64,000 nt of DNA from Physella acuta (Eukaryota > Mollusca > Gastropoda > Physidae): assembly GCF_028476545.1 (NCBI RefSeq), contig NW_026731787.1, positions 79,501 through 143,500 of the forward strand. The letters run 5' to 3'. Positions 33,301 through 45,613 of this stretch are shown here, one piece after another. The notes below the pieces were generated by a model, which saw only the letters and a program-made list of their open reading frames with translations, made no database searches and was not told where the DNA came from. Numbering within the stretch: position 1 is the stretch's first letter; each line of letters opens with the position of its first letter. The translations under genes and the position numbers were made by a program.

Positions 33301-36300
33301 CCCTGTCAGTTTACCACAGACCTAGACCCTGTCAGTTTACCACAAACCTAGACCTAGACCCTGTCAGTTTACCACAGACCTAGACCTAGACCCTGTCAGT
33401 TTACCACAGACCCAGACCCTGTCAGTTTACCACAGACCTAGACCCTGTCAGTTTACCACAGACCTAGACCTAGACCCTGTCAGTTTACCACAAACCTAGA
33501 CCTAGACCCTGTCAGTTTACCACAAACCTAGACCTAGACCCTGTCAGTTTACCACAGACCTAGACCTAGACCCTGTCAGTTTACCACAGACCCAGACCCT
33601 GTCAGTTTACCACAGACCTAGACCTAGACCCTGTCAGTTTACCACAAACCTAGACCTAGACCCTGTCAGTTTACCACAAACCTAGACCTAGACCCTGTCA
33701 GTTTACCACACACCTAGACCTAGACCCTGTCAGTTTACCACAGACCTAGACCTAGACCCTGTCAGTTTATCACAAACCTAGACCTAGACCCTGTCAGTTT
33801 ACCACAGACCTAGACCCTGTCAGTTTACCACAGACCTAGACCCTGTCAGTTTACCACACACCTAGACCTAGACCCTGTCAGTTTACCACAGACCTAGACC
33901 TAGACCCTGTCAGTTTACCACAGACCTAGACCCTGTCAGTTTACCAAAGACCTAGACCTAGACCCTGTCAGTTTATCACAGACCTAGACACTGTCAGTTT
34001 ACCACAGACCTAGGCATAGACCCTGTCAGTTTACCACAGACCTAGACCTAGACCCTGTCAGTTTACCACAGAACTAGACCCTGTCAGTTTACCACAGACC
34101 TAGACCCTGTCAGTTTACCACAGACCTAAACCCTGTCAGTTTACCACAGACCTAGACCTAGACCCTGTCAGTTTACCAAAGACCTAGACCTAGACCCTGT
34201 CAGTTTACCACAGACCTAGACCCTGTCAGTTTACCACAAACCTAGACCTAAACCCTGTCAGTTTACCAAAGACCTAGACCTAGACCCTGTCAGTTTACCA
34301 CAGACCTAGACCTAGACCCTGTCAGTTTACCACAGACCTAGACCTAGACCCTGTCAGTTTACCACAAACCTAGACCTAGACCCTTTCAGTTTACCACTCA
34401 CCTAGACCTAGACCCTGTCAGTTTACTACAGACCTAGACCATGTCAGTTTACCACACACCTAGACCCTGTCAGTTAACCACAGACCTAGACCCTGTCAGT
34501 TTACCACAGACCTAGACCCTGTCAGTTTACCACAAACCTAGACCTAGACCCTTTCAGTTTACCACTCACCTAGACCTAGACCCTGTCAGTTTACCACAGA
34601 CCTAGACCTAGACCCTGTCAGTTTACTACAGACCTAGACCCTGTCAGTTTACCACACACCTAGACCCTGTCAGTTAACCACAGACCTAGACCCTGTCAGT
34701 TTACCACAGACCTAGACCCTGTCAGTTTACCACAGACCTAGACCCTGTCAGTTTACCACAGACCTAGACACTGTCAGTTTACCACAAACCTAGACCTAGA
34801 CCCTGTCAGTTTACCACAGACCTAGACCCTGTCAGTTTACCACAGACCTAGACCTAGACCCTGTCAGTTTACCACAGACCTAGACCCTGTCAGTTTACCA
34901 CAAACCTAGACCTAGACCCTGTCAGTTTACCACAGACCTAGACCCTGTCAGTTTACCACAAACCTAGACCTAGACCCTGTCAGTTTACCACAGACCCAGA
35001 CCCTGTCAGTTTACCACAGACCTAGACCCTGTCAGTTTACCACAGACCTAGACCTAGACCCTGTCAGTTTACCACAAACCTAGACCTAGACCCTGTCAGT
35101 TTACCACAAACCTAGACCTAGACCCTGTCAGTTTACCACAGACCTAGACCTAGACCCTGTCAGTTTACCACAGACCCAGACCCTGTCAGTTTACCACAGA
35201 CCTAGACCTAGACCCTGTCAGTTTACCACAAACCTAGACCTAGACCCTGTCAGTTTACCACAGACCTAGACCCTGTCAGTTTACCACACACCTAGACCTA
35301 GACCCTGTCAGTTTACCACAAACCTAGACCTAGACCCTGTCAGTTTACCACAGACCTAGACCCTGTCAGTTTACCACACACCTAGACCCTGTCAGTTTAC
35401 CACAGACCTAGACCCTGTCAGTTTACCACAGACCTAGACCTAGACCCTGTCAGTTTATCACAGACCTAGACACTGTCAGTTTACCACAGACCTAGGCATA
35501 GACCCTGTCAGTTTACCAAAGACCTAGACCTAGACCCTGTCAGTTTTCCACAGACCTAGACCCTGTCAGTTTACCACAGACCTAGACTCTGTCAGTTTAC
35601 CACAGACCTAGCCTAGACCCTTTCAGTTTACCACTCACCTAGACCTAGACCCTGTCAGTTTACCACAAACCTAGACCTAGACCCTTTCAGTTTACCACAC
35701 ACCTAGACCCTGTCAGTTAACCACAGACCTAGACCCTGTCAGTTTACCACAGACCTAGACCCTGTCAGTTTACCACAAACCTAGACCTAGACCCTTTCAG
35801 TTTACCACTCACCTAGACCTAGACCCTGTCAGTTTACCACAGACCTAGACCTAGACCCTGTCAGTTTACTACAGACCTAGACCCTGTCAGTTTACCACAC
35901 ACCTAGACCCTGTCAGTTAACCACAGACCTAGACCCTGTCAGTTTACCACAGACCTAGACCCTGTCAGTTTACCACAGACCTAGACCCTGTCAGTTTACC
36001 ACAGACCTAGACACTGTCAGTTTACCACAAACCTAGACCTAGACCCTGTCAGTTTACCACAGACCTAGACCCTGTCAGTTTACCACAGACCTAGACCTAG
36101 ACCCTGTCAGTTTACCACAGACCTAGACCCTGTCAGTTTACCACAAACCTAGACCTAGACCCTGTCAGTTTACCACAGACCTAGACCTAGACCCTGTCAG
36201 TTTACCACAGACCCAGACCCTGTCAGTTTACCACAGACCTAGACCCTGTCAGTTTACCACAGACCTAGACCTAGACCCTGTCAGTTTAACACAAACCTAG

Positions 36301-36862
36301 ACCTAGACCCTGTCAGTTTACCACAAACCTAGACCTAGACCCTGTCAGTTTACCACAGACCTAGACCTAGACCCTGTCAGTTTACCACAGACCTAGACCT
36401 AGACCCTGTCAGTTTACCACAGACCTAGACCTAGACCCTGTCAGTTTACCACAGACCTAGACCCTGTCAGTTTACCACATACCTAGACCCTGTCAGTTCA
36501 CCACAGACCTAGACCCTGTCAGTTTACCACAAACCTAGACCTAGACCCTGTCAGTTTACCACAAACCTAGACCTAGACCCTGTCAGTTTACCACAGACCT
36601 AGACCCTGTCAGTTTACCACAGACCTAGACCTAGACCCTGTCAGTTTACCACAGACCTAGACCTAGACTCTGTCAGTTTACCACAGACCTAGACCCTGTC
36701 AGTTTACCACAGACCTAGACCTAGACCCTGTCAGTTTACCACAGACCTAGACCCTGTCAGTTTACCACAGACCTAGACCCTGTCAGTTTACCACAGACCT
36801 AGACCTAGACTCTGTCAGTTTACCACAGACCTAAACCCTGTCCGTTTACCACAAACCTAGAC
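30389..36862. repeat. Large minisatellite (~6.5 kb), 26-bp and 32-bp units, over 200 copies
   Basis: The basic 26-mer is CCTGTCAGTTTACCACAGAC followed by CTAGAC. The 32-mer carries CTAGAC twice. Unit variants (AAAGAC, AAACC, CACACC, CTCACC, AACCACAG, TTTCAG) occur in fixed order within longer blocks. The rare marker GGCATAGACC recurs at 31961, 32694, 34013 and 35495. The stretch with GAACTAGACC at about 30448 recurs at about 34071, 3.62 kb on. The array has therefore grown by copying blocks of about 0.7 kb and larger. Units are not a multiple of three and carry stops, so there is no long open frame. Confidence 0.97.
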
Positions 36863-38730
36863 CATATAAAATTATAACCTAGAATGAAAGAATTAAACAA
36901 CCATTCTAGCTGTATCACATATTACATATTTATTATTTATTAACCATTAACCTGAACAACGCTAAGAACCACAAGGAGCTATTACAATTCTAATCAAAAC
37001 CAAAGAATCAGATTTCTCTATTCTCACAAAGAGTAAAATCGTGCTCATAAAATGTGCCCAGACTCCCCCAAACTCCCAAACGAGGAACACCCCACGGCCA
37101 GTGAGTTCAATCTCATAAACTTTGACCTTGGCCTGCTTGCCATCAATTTAATTAATTTACGTTCAGGTTTTAAAATTGCTCCTCGCAATAAATCAACTGA
37201 CAGGAAGTCCCACAAAGTAGCCATCAAACATGTTGACAGGTGTTCTGTTCCTAGGAGCAACCCAATATAATTTTCTTACAAGAAAATTAGCTGTGAGTTA
37301 AAAAGGAAAGTTTAGTAAACACGCAAGCAGGGTTTAAAAGGTTAATGCCTTAAAGTGATAAGTTTAGTTGCTGCATTTAGCGTCAGCTTATATATAGCAG
37401 CCCCCCCCCCCCCCCTGAGGTATGATGGCTGAATTAACTTTTAATTTAACAATGTAGTTTTGACATAGATCTAACACACAAAGAGTTTTAAAGTGTTACA
37501 TGCTCATAGATATAACATATCATGACTTAGATTTAAATTCTTGACTTAGGTCTTACAAATTATGAAATAGATTTAAAATCTTGACATAGATCTAACACAT
37601 CATCAATTAGATTTAAAATCATTCTATTGTGCGAGTTCTACTGAAGGACAAATACTACACACATTCCACACCAATAACATTGATATCATACAATTACCAC
37701 ACAAATTCCACTCAAATAACATTGAAATCACACAATTACCACTCATTCTAAACTACCTTTGCACACACAAAAAACTCACAAATACCACATATCTTATTGA
37801 TTTATTTTGAGAGCCTTTAAGTACTGTAATAAATTCTTATAAAATTATTTTCTTAGCAATTACATGTAATTACCCGGCCTATAAGTTAAACAAATAAAAA
37901 ATTCGAAGGAAATGTTAGCAATAGAGAAACGAGTATGTAGAATCGCCCGTAAATATCCATTGTTTACATATGTAATACAGCCGAGGGCCATTGTTTTACG
38001 AATGTTATACAACCTAGATCCATTGATTTATTTATATTACTCAGCCAAAGGCAATCTTTTTACATATATTATATAGCCTAAGTCATGCTTGACATGTTAA
38101 AACCCAAGGTTATTTTTTTTTAAATTTACATATGCTCTACAGCCGATATCCATTTTTTTTTTACTTATTTTGTCGTTATACAGGCGAAAAACGTCTAAAT
38201 GCCCGATAATGTTATTTCTAGGTTTATTAGATAATGACATTTAAATCTTTACTGGAGTTAAAACTTGTGTGCGTGTATGTGTGTGCTTGTGCATGTGCGT
38301 GTGTTTCATATTAAAACTTAAAGCTACCATATTTTAGCTTTTACGCAAAAAAATGTAAGTTAATGCTAATTTATATTCATTCTTTTAAAGTGTTTCTTGA
38401 AAATTCTTTACTAAATTATTAATAAAAAGACGCTTTTCCTTTTAGATTCTCTCTTACACGCACACACACGCACACACACACACGCACGCACGCACACACG
38501 CACACACACACAGACAAACAAACCCGCACATTTACCCGAACGTGCATATACACAAGCACACACTTCCTCTCACTCTCGAAGAAAAAGAGTTATCATAAAG
38601 AAGGTACTTTGAAAAACCCCATCGCTATCTAATGTAGTTCAAATAGTAGACCGTTCAATTATGCAGATAAGCGAAATCTGACAAGGGTTGCGGCATCAAT
38701 AAAGGCATCACACGCTTCTTTTTACTCTGA
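36863..38730. other. AT-rich stretch with short degenerate repeats
   Basis: Holds an 18-nt C run near 37400, degenerate ATAGATCTAACACATCA-type repeats (37455-37620), degenerate ~48-bp repeats with ACAGCCGAGGTCCATT-like cores (37965-38160) and a CA-rich microsatellite (38457-38520). Frames on both strands at 37045-37270 are reciprocal and unrecognised. I see no supported gene. Confidence 0.45.
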
Positions 38731-39258
38731 TGTCTGTAGGTCAGCGAGTTTCTAGGTCAGTAGGTCTGTAAGTCCGTAAGTCAGTAGGTCTGACGGAATT
38801 TAGATGGCAGAATATAGGTCTGTAGGTCTGTAGGTCTTATAGCCTTCAAGTCTGAGGGTCTCTGTGTATATGTCTCTAGGTCTGTATAAGGGTCTGTAGG
38901 TCTGTAGGTCGGATAAAGGTCTCTAGTTATATGTCTCTATGTCTGTATTAGTATCTGTAGGTCAGTAGGTCTGTACGTCGTATAAAGGTCTGTAGGTATG
39001 TGTCAGTATGTAGGTCTGTATGAGGGTCTGTAGGTCTGTAGGTCGGATAAAGGTCTCTAGTTATATGTCTCTAGGTCTGTATTAGTATCTGTAGGTCAGT
39101 AGGTCTGTACGTCGTATAAAGGTCTGTAGGTATGTGTCACTATGTAGGTCTGTATGAGGGTCAGTAGGTCTGTAGGTCTGATAAAAGTCTCTATGTATAT
39201 GTCTTTAGGTCTATGTAAAGGTCTATGGGTCTGTTGATGTCTTTCTCTGTAGGTCAGT
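38731..39258. repeat. GTCTGTAG octamer array with 134-bp higher-order unit
   Basis: Octamers GTCTGTAG/GTCAGTAG are interrupted by GATAAAGGTCTCTAG and ATGTCTCTA stretches. The pattern GGGTCTGTAGGTCTGTAGGT starts at 38890 and 39024, with a related start at 39158. The period is therefore 134 bp. Confidence 0.88.
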
Positions 39259-39873
39259 GTTGTTCAACATAACTTCAGCTCCACTACAAGATTTTTTTTC
39301 TCAACAGAAATTCGAACTAGTCTTCTAAGACGTGACAAAAAAACGGAAGAGATTTTACTTCTTCGTATTTTTACTTTTCGATATTTTTTTTATTAGGACT
39401 ATATATTAATGTTCAGTGTTAATTAATAAAGACTTATTAGAATGTACTCATAAACTAACAAAAAAATTAATCGCTGTGTTTTACAGGATGTTTTTGATCG
39501 TGATTTTTAAAATCTAATAATGAAATAGTAGACTCCTAATTGTGTTTGTATGTGTTCAAAAGTAAAAACGTTATTCCTGAGATGTGTTCTGCTAAGCCGT
39601 TAAGCCAGCCAAAAAATTGCATCTGTATTCTATCAAGACAGACAAAAGTCTATCAGCATAAATTATTTTTCTGCCGTCTCACACAAGTTTCGGATTTAGT
39701 TCGGGGACTCACACTAGGCACTGTATTCCTAGGTTAGTGTTGTAGGGGGGGGGGTGTAAGAACTAGCATAAGAGTGATAGACAGGATAGACGATGTGGAC
39801 TGAAAACTGGACATATCGTACTTGGTGGTTTTTTGTTTTGTTTTGTTTCATAACCTCGTGATGTGAGATGTCA
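39259..39873. other. AT-rich spacer
   Basis: No gene supported. The 65-codon frame at 39540-39737 has no motif. (TTTTG)n lies at 39830-39850. Confidence 0.45.
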
Positions 39874-40530
39874 CTACTGTTCTCCTGATTCACAACGTCA
39901 TGTCATCTATCCCTGTTCTCCTGATTCACAACGTCATGTCATCTATCCCTGTTCTCCTGATTCACAACGTCATGTCATCTATCCCTGTTCTCCTGATTCA
40001 CAACGTCATGCCAGCTATCCCTGTTCTCCTGATTCACAAGGCTGAGTCATCTATCCCTGTTCTCCTGATTCACAACGTCATGCCAGCTATCCCTGTTCTC
40101 CTGATTCACAAGGCTGAGTCATCTATCCCTGTTCTCCTGATTCACAACGTCATGCCAGCTATCCCTGTTCTCCTGATTCACAAGGCTGAGTCATCTATCC
40201 CTGTTCTCCTGATTCACAAGGCCACGTCATCTATCCCTGTTCTCCTGATTCACAAGGCTGGGTCATCTATCCCTGTTCTCCTGATTCACAAGGCTGGGTC
40301 ATCTATCCCTGTTCTCCTGATTCACAAGGCTGGGTCATCTATCCCTGTTCTTCTGATTCACAAGGCCACGTCATCTATCCCTGTTCTCCTGATTCACAAG
40401 GCCACGTCATCTATCCCTGTTCTCCTGATTCACAAGGCCACGTCATCTATCCCTGTTCTCCTGATTCACAAGGCCACGTCATCTATCCCTGTTCTCTCCT
40501 TCTGATACATAAGGTGACGCCATCTATCCC
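39874..40530. repeat. Minisatellite, 36-bp unit, about 18 copies
   Basis: Unit: ATCTATCCCTGTTCTCCTGA, TTCACAA, then CGTCATGTC, GGCTGAGTC, GGCTGGGTC or GGCCACGTC. The last 9 bases define variant classes that form ordered blocks from left to right. The unit is a multiple of three, which produces a 201-codon frame of SSIPVLLIHKAT repeats. It has no start context or flanking coding sequence, so I treat it as non-coding. Confidence 0.93.
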
Positions 40531-40822
40531 TAAATAGAACAACAAAGTAAAAACAAAACTTCTATCTAAACCTAGATGTCGAGGTTTTAGTTGACCGAAA
40601 ATATTGACAGACAAACGATCTGTTATTGAGAGGCGATAGTAACAATAGAATAGGCAATGACCTGTCAGATTATCATTCGTTCTTTTATTGAGGTATTAGA
40701 CAGATTTCAGGACTGCCCTAGCGGATGTTTAACATCACTCAACATCTTACCAACAACAGTGCAAATATCACACGCCATCTCACCAACAGCAGTGCCAACA
40801 AACTTTGTTTTGTAGTTCTTTA

Positions 40823-41044
40823 CTAAATGCTTTTCGACACGTGTAGTTCTATTGGCTTTACAAAAACATTTCGACGCTGTTCAACTGTTTCTGTATCATC
40901 GATTTTAACGTCATGTGACTTATGCCCATCCTGACCACTGGAACAGGTCATCTTAAATCTTGCATCTAGAACTTCATCACTTCTTGATATTTGTATTCGC
41001 TTCGATTTCTTTAGAAAGTCAACGCTGTCATATCTATGACGCAT
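40823..41044 (-). other. 73-codon open frame, unidentified
   Basis: Begins MRHRYDSVDFLKKSKRIQIS and is rich in charged residues with mixed composition, unlike the repeat-derived frames. I recognise no domain, membrane segment or splice signals. It could be a small exon or chance. Confidence 0.25.
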
Positions 41045-41475
41045 TGTTTGTGTTTAAAGCTTGCACAACTTAATAGTTTGTGTATAATGTTTGTACAACT
41101 TAACATGAATGTTCAGTCTGATTTACTTGAAATAACAGACGCCATCTTTCTCAGCTTAAGTCACGTTTCAACAGTGGATTACCGCATGAAATCTGATTGA
41201 AATTTGAGCAACGGTTAAATCTGTTTAAAGAAAATCTTCTTTTATGTGGTATCGAATATTTGCTTTCATCTTTAATTGGAAGAAAGTGTAATCTCGTGAA
41301 AAATTGTTTTTTGTTTTTCTGGCGGCAATACAAAAAGGTGTCTTTCACCTAAAAACGTTTTTGAAAAGTTCATACAAAAGTATAAGATATTTCGTTGGCA
41401 ATATTCTACACTAAAAACTATAAGAACATTATTAACAACAAATACCCTTCCGAACTTGACGGTCCTTGGGCCAGG

Positions 41476-41645
41476 TAAAGTAGAGCTCACCTATTTCTGT
41501 GGCCTCGGCATTTGAACGGATACAGCCGCCCTTACCGTACGTGAGTCAGGTACGATTCAGGGACGCTGTACTGACACGAACCAGGGATTTGAACTCGAGA
41601 CTTTCGGGTTAGCAGTTGTATGATCTACCATCCAGCCACGAAGCA
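41476..41645 (-). mobile_element. tRNA-derived SINE (minus strand)
   Basis: Minus strand: the head CGTGGCTGGATGGTAGATCA (A box) is followed by AACCCGAAAGTCTCGAGTTC and AAATCCC (B box). The body carries GTACCTGACTCACGTACGGT and a CAAATGCCGAGGCC end, which parallels the other SINE copies. Confidence 0.75.
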
Positions 41646-41779
41646 AGTTTACTATACCGTAAAAAAAATTAAAAATAATTTGAATACTTAAAAGTTTTTC
41701 GTTCTTGTTGATCTCTGTCGTAAGGTGAATTCTAATCATTCTAAAAAATCTGTTCAGCATATTTTTTTATTTAAGCTGT

Positions 41780-41835
41780 ACACACTTAAATACACACACA
41801 CACACACGCATACACGCACATGCATACACAAACCA
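41780..41835. repeat. (CA)n-rich microsatellite
   Basis: ACACACACACACACGCATAC and similar. Confidence 0.85.
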
Positions 41836-42711
41836 ACACTAACCACAAGATTTTCAACAACAAAGAAATAGATAAGTCTGGAAGAGATTTTCTTGTATAC
41901 AGTCAGACCTTGATTGGGCTAGTTTGTTTTTTCTGCCAATAGGTGAGTTATTTTTACACGGGATAAAACCGGGTCCACCTTACAATGCCATCAAGAAAGA
42001 TAACTCCTGGCTACCAACGCTGTCGATGATCTCCCCTAGTTAGTGGTATTACATGATGGATTCTGTCTTCATTCTGTGAAATTGGATTTAGCTTATCCTG
42101 CCTACTGTAGTGTGGATTATCTTCCTTGTTCTAGTGACTCTCCACGTCATCCAGCTATATCAGGACCAGTGTTTCTCAACCTTTTGACATTTACTCCATA
42201 AAATACTATCTAATGCTTGTCAACGGGTTTCTCTAAATGGAAAATACCCATTATGTATTAATGTATTGCACATATATATAACATATAAAAGATGGAGTAT
42301 AATTTAAAAACTTTGTTTTTCAAGTATTAAAATGAAAGTTTAAAATGTGCAATGTAATACTTTTAAAATGTATGTAATAAACTTGCAGAAAACTAAAAAT
42401 ATTTATTTTTAGCTGCAATTCTTACTGTTATTTGTGAACACCCGATCATACGAGTAACATTTTTGGTAGTATCACATATGAAATACTAACCTTGATTGGC
42501 TATTGAAAACAACTTATTCTAGATCTATATCCAACGCGTTTAATTTTTGCGAGCTTTACTTTACGCAATTATCTGCCCCTGTCTGACGTAAAACCATCCA
42601 CGAACATCAACTCACTGCAGTCGTCTGGCAGATCGTCTGGCTAACCCAGCAACCGTTAGGTCCTATTCCATTATCTCACCTTTAGTTATTGAATAATGGT
42701 TGATTTTAAAC

Positions 42712-42945
42712 CGTGGGGCGGCGTGGTCGAATGTTAGAGCTTTTGGCTTATAGCCCAAAGGCTTCGAGCTTGGACTTGTGACTGTAACTGAGTCCACCCA
42801 GTTCTGATGGATACCTGACTTATGTTGGAGAGAGTAAACGTCGCTAGGCATAGAGCTGACCACACCATCCAGGTATATGCCGAGGGCAGGAAAAATTAAC
42901 TTCGGCTGCCCAATGGCCAAAAGATTAATCTTTACTGTACTTTTT
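42712..42945 (+). mobile_element. tRNA-derived SINE
   Basis: The head GGGGCGGCGTGGTCGAATGT is followed by AAAGGCTTCGAGCTTGGAC (degenerate B box). The body has CAGTTCTGATGGATACCTGA and GGCATAGAGCTGACCACACC, then ATGCCGAGGGCAG. The 3' end fades into AT-rich sequence with TTAATCTTTACTGTAC. The 85-codon minus frame over it is SINE sequence, not a gene. Confidence 0.75.
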
Positions 42946-44184
42946 AAAAATCTTTAAACCAAATGTAATGCTTAATTTAATATATATTTTGACTAAAAGT
43001 TAAATACTCTTGTATTGTCATCAGAAATCATTTATCTGGGAAAAATTACTCTTGAAGTAGGTTAAAATTCAGATATATGATTTGACCAAAACTCCGAGCA
43101 GACATTGTGACATAAGTAAAAGCTTATAAATCAAGTTAACCAATGTTCTAATCTCTTTGAGCGTTAAAAAAAAACATCGTATCCCTTCTTTCTACCCACC
43201 CCCACTCCTTTCCCCCCGACCCTCAGTAACGTTCTAGAGTATCAAACACAGGAAGCCCACCCACCCTTCCTTGTAGAAACCAAACAAACGCTGGTTTTGT
43301 TTCGTTGATTAGCGAACCTTTACCGGCTTTTTCAACATCTCTTCTTGGGTAAACTTGAAACACAAAGACGAGGAGGGAATCGGATCAAATCACCGCGTCT
43401 ATTTTTAGCCGCCACATACACGACGCTCTTACTTTTCTTTACAGCTAATTAGTGTAGAATTTAAAAGAAAATTAGAACACATATACTTAACCTTTTGTTT
43501 TGTTTTCCTTGTCGTAAAACAGGACAAAACGTGTCCATAAGAGAAGGATAAATACCACTCATCAACACGCCCACCAGGCTTTGGAGAAACATTTCCTGTC
43601 ATGCGCACTCAAGTACTATTAAAATTTAATGAGATTCTTCGTATTTTTCAAGTGTGTAAACAATATCACGTGACAACATTATGTCGCGGCTACGTGATAA
43701 TAGCAGGGATAACGATCATGGCGTACATAATTTAGCGAAGCAGACAAAATTAAAATTGTTTTACGGTGCTACTTTAGTCGCTGCACTTAGTCCCGTCCCA
43801 GACCGCCTAAAGTCGATATAACACTGATGTGTCCCGGTACGTCTAAACTTGAAAACTGCAATGTGATAAATCTAATTTACCAAAACAAAGCTGAACAGAA
43901 TATCGATATGTACTAGGTAACAAACGAAACTTGTTAGAAAAAGATATCCTTAATTGTCTGCTAGTTTCACAGACACATTTGTTCTTAGTTGTACAAGAAT
44001 TTTTGGATACCCAGTCGTCCTCCTTCCCCTCCCCACCCAGCTCCCAATGATTCATCAGCCAGTTGAAACAGCGGATTGACTAAAGTTACAGACTTAGAGA
44101 CAATAAAACAACCGACCCACTTCCGGCTTTTAGACAGACTGGATGAATCTAATCCAAGACATTACTTCCTTTTATTGTATTTGT
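42946..44184. other. AT-rich stretch, no gene recognised
   Basis: Contains CTATTTTTAG at 43399-43408 (MEF2-type, in the extended context GGCTAAAAATAGACGC on the minus strand, as near 13273) and C-rich tracts near 43195-43220. Small frames lack motifs. Confidence 0.4.
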
Positions 44185-45140
44185 TGCAAACCTTAGCTAC
44201 AAACCTCAGTTACAAACCTCAGTTACAAACCTCAGTTACAAAACTCAGTTACAAACCTCAGCTACAAACCTTAGCTACAAACCTTAGCTACAAACCTCAG
44301 TTACAAACCTCAGCTACAAACCTCAGCTACAAACCACACAAACCTCAGCTACAAACCTCAGTTACAAACCTTAGCTACAAACCTTAGCTACAAACCTTAG
44401 CTACAAACCTTAGCTACAAACCTTAGCTACAAACCTTAGCTACAAACCTCAGTTACAAACCTTAGCTACAAACCTTAGCTACAAACCTTAGCTACAAACC
44501 TTAGCTACAAACCTTAGCTACAAACCTCAGTTACAAACCTCAGCTACAAACCTCAGCTACAAACCACACAAACCTCAGCTACAAACCTCAGTTACAAACC
44601 TTAGCTACAAAGCTTAGCTACAAACCTTAGCTACAAACCTTATATACAAACCTCAGTTACAAACCTCAGTTACAAACCTCAGTTACAAAACTCAGTTACA
44701 AACCTCAGCTACAAACCTTAGCTACAAACCTTAGCTACAAACCTCAGTTACAAACCTCAGCTACAAACCTCAGCTACAAACCACACAAACCTCAGCTACA
44801 AACCTCAGTTACAAACCTTAGCTACAAACCTTAGCTACAAACCTTAGCTACAAACCTTAGCTACAAACCTTAGCTACAAACCTCAGTTACAAACCTTAGC
44901 TACAAACCTTAGCTACAAACCTTAGCTACAAACCTTAGCTACAAACCTTAGCTACAAACCTCAGTTACAAACCTCAGCTACAAACCTCAGCTACAAACCA
45001 CACAAACCTCAGCTACAAACCTCAGTTACAAACCTTAGCTACAAAGCTTAGCTACAAACCTTAGCTACAAACCTTATATACAAACCTCAGTTACAAAACT
45101 CAGTTACAAACCTTAGATACAAACCTTAGTTACAAGCCTC
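44185..45140. repeat. Minisatellite, 13-bp unit, about 72 copies, with higher-order structure
   Basis: Units are TACAAACCTTAGC and TACAAACCTCAGT/C. The marker AAACCACACAAACC recurs near 44331, 44561, 44779 and 44995. A second marker TTATATACAAACC recurs near 44640 and 45071. Together they indicate blocks of about 220 and 440 bp copied whole. Three 13-mers give a 13-residue frame (YKPQLQTSVTNLS), which explains the open frame at 44076-44387. Confidence 0.93.
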
Positions 45141-45349
45141 CGTAGATCCTGCCTTGCGTGCTAGGAACTGCGGTACTAAAATGTCTAGACACTGTAGTTC
45201 TCTAGACACTGTAGTTCTCTACAGCCTGTAATGGGTCGGTAAAAAGTGAAGTATTTTTTTAGACCAGAGAGTCCATCGGGCAGGTAAGTTCATCACGTGT
45301 TGTCTCACTTCGGGTTTTAAAGAGAAGTAATTAGTTCAATGTCCGCTAA

Positions 45350-45479
45350 CTTGGATTTCCCCAACTTATGCCAGGTACCTATTATAGCTGAGTGAACTCT
45401 CCTTCGTCAGAGATCCACCTCAAGACTTGTGATGTAGATGTCCTATGCTCTACCACTAGATCACACCGTTACCTATTGG
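45350..45479 (-). mobile_element. tRNA-derived SINE (minus strand)
   Basis: Minus strand: GTAACGGTGTGATCTAGTGG and TAGAGCATAGGACAT form a good tRNA-like D-arm/A box. AGTCTTGAGGTGGATCTCTG lies in place of the B box (degenerate). GTTCACTCAGCTATAATAGG and TACCTGGCATAAGTTGGGGA follow, parallel to other SINE bodies. Confidence 0.65.
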
Positions 45480-45557
45480 TCAAGTTTGTATTTTGTTCGG
45501 AGGGTTTCATCGTTTACATTTTCATTGTTATTAATCTCTAATGTCTTTTAATTTCAG

Positions 45558-45613
45558 ATGCTAAAGTGATAGAAGCATCTCGGCAGACATAACTAAATGC
45601 TACACCCAGCAAC
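45558..45613 (+). other. 5' untranslated part of the candidate first coding exon
   Basis: An acceptor-like TGTCTTTTAATTTCAG ends at 45557. A short leader follows with an in-frame stop upstream of the chosen ATG at 45614, which supports a spliced 5' UTR. The acceptor polypyrimidine tract is modest. Confidence 0.45.

Noticed and set aside
30389-36862. CRISPR-like array
   Set aside because: Units are contiguous 26/32-mers without unique spacers, and the context is eukaryotic.
37045-37270. Pair of ~72-codon frames on opposite strands
   Set aside because: They are reciprocal images over the same bases, with no motif, splice sites or composition shift.
39900-40505. 201-codon frame of SSIPVLLIHKAT repeats
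   Set aside because: It is the translation of a 36-bp minisatellite, with a start only within the repeat and no signal of coding outside it.
42663-42920. 85-codon minus-strand frame
   Set aside because: It lies over a SINE copy on the opposite strand.
44076-44387. 103-codon frame
   Set aside because: Most of it is the 13-bp array read in frame (39 bp equals 13 residues).
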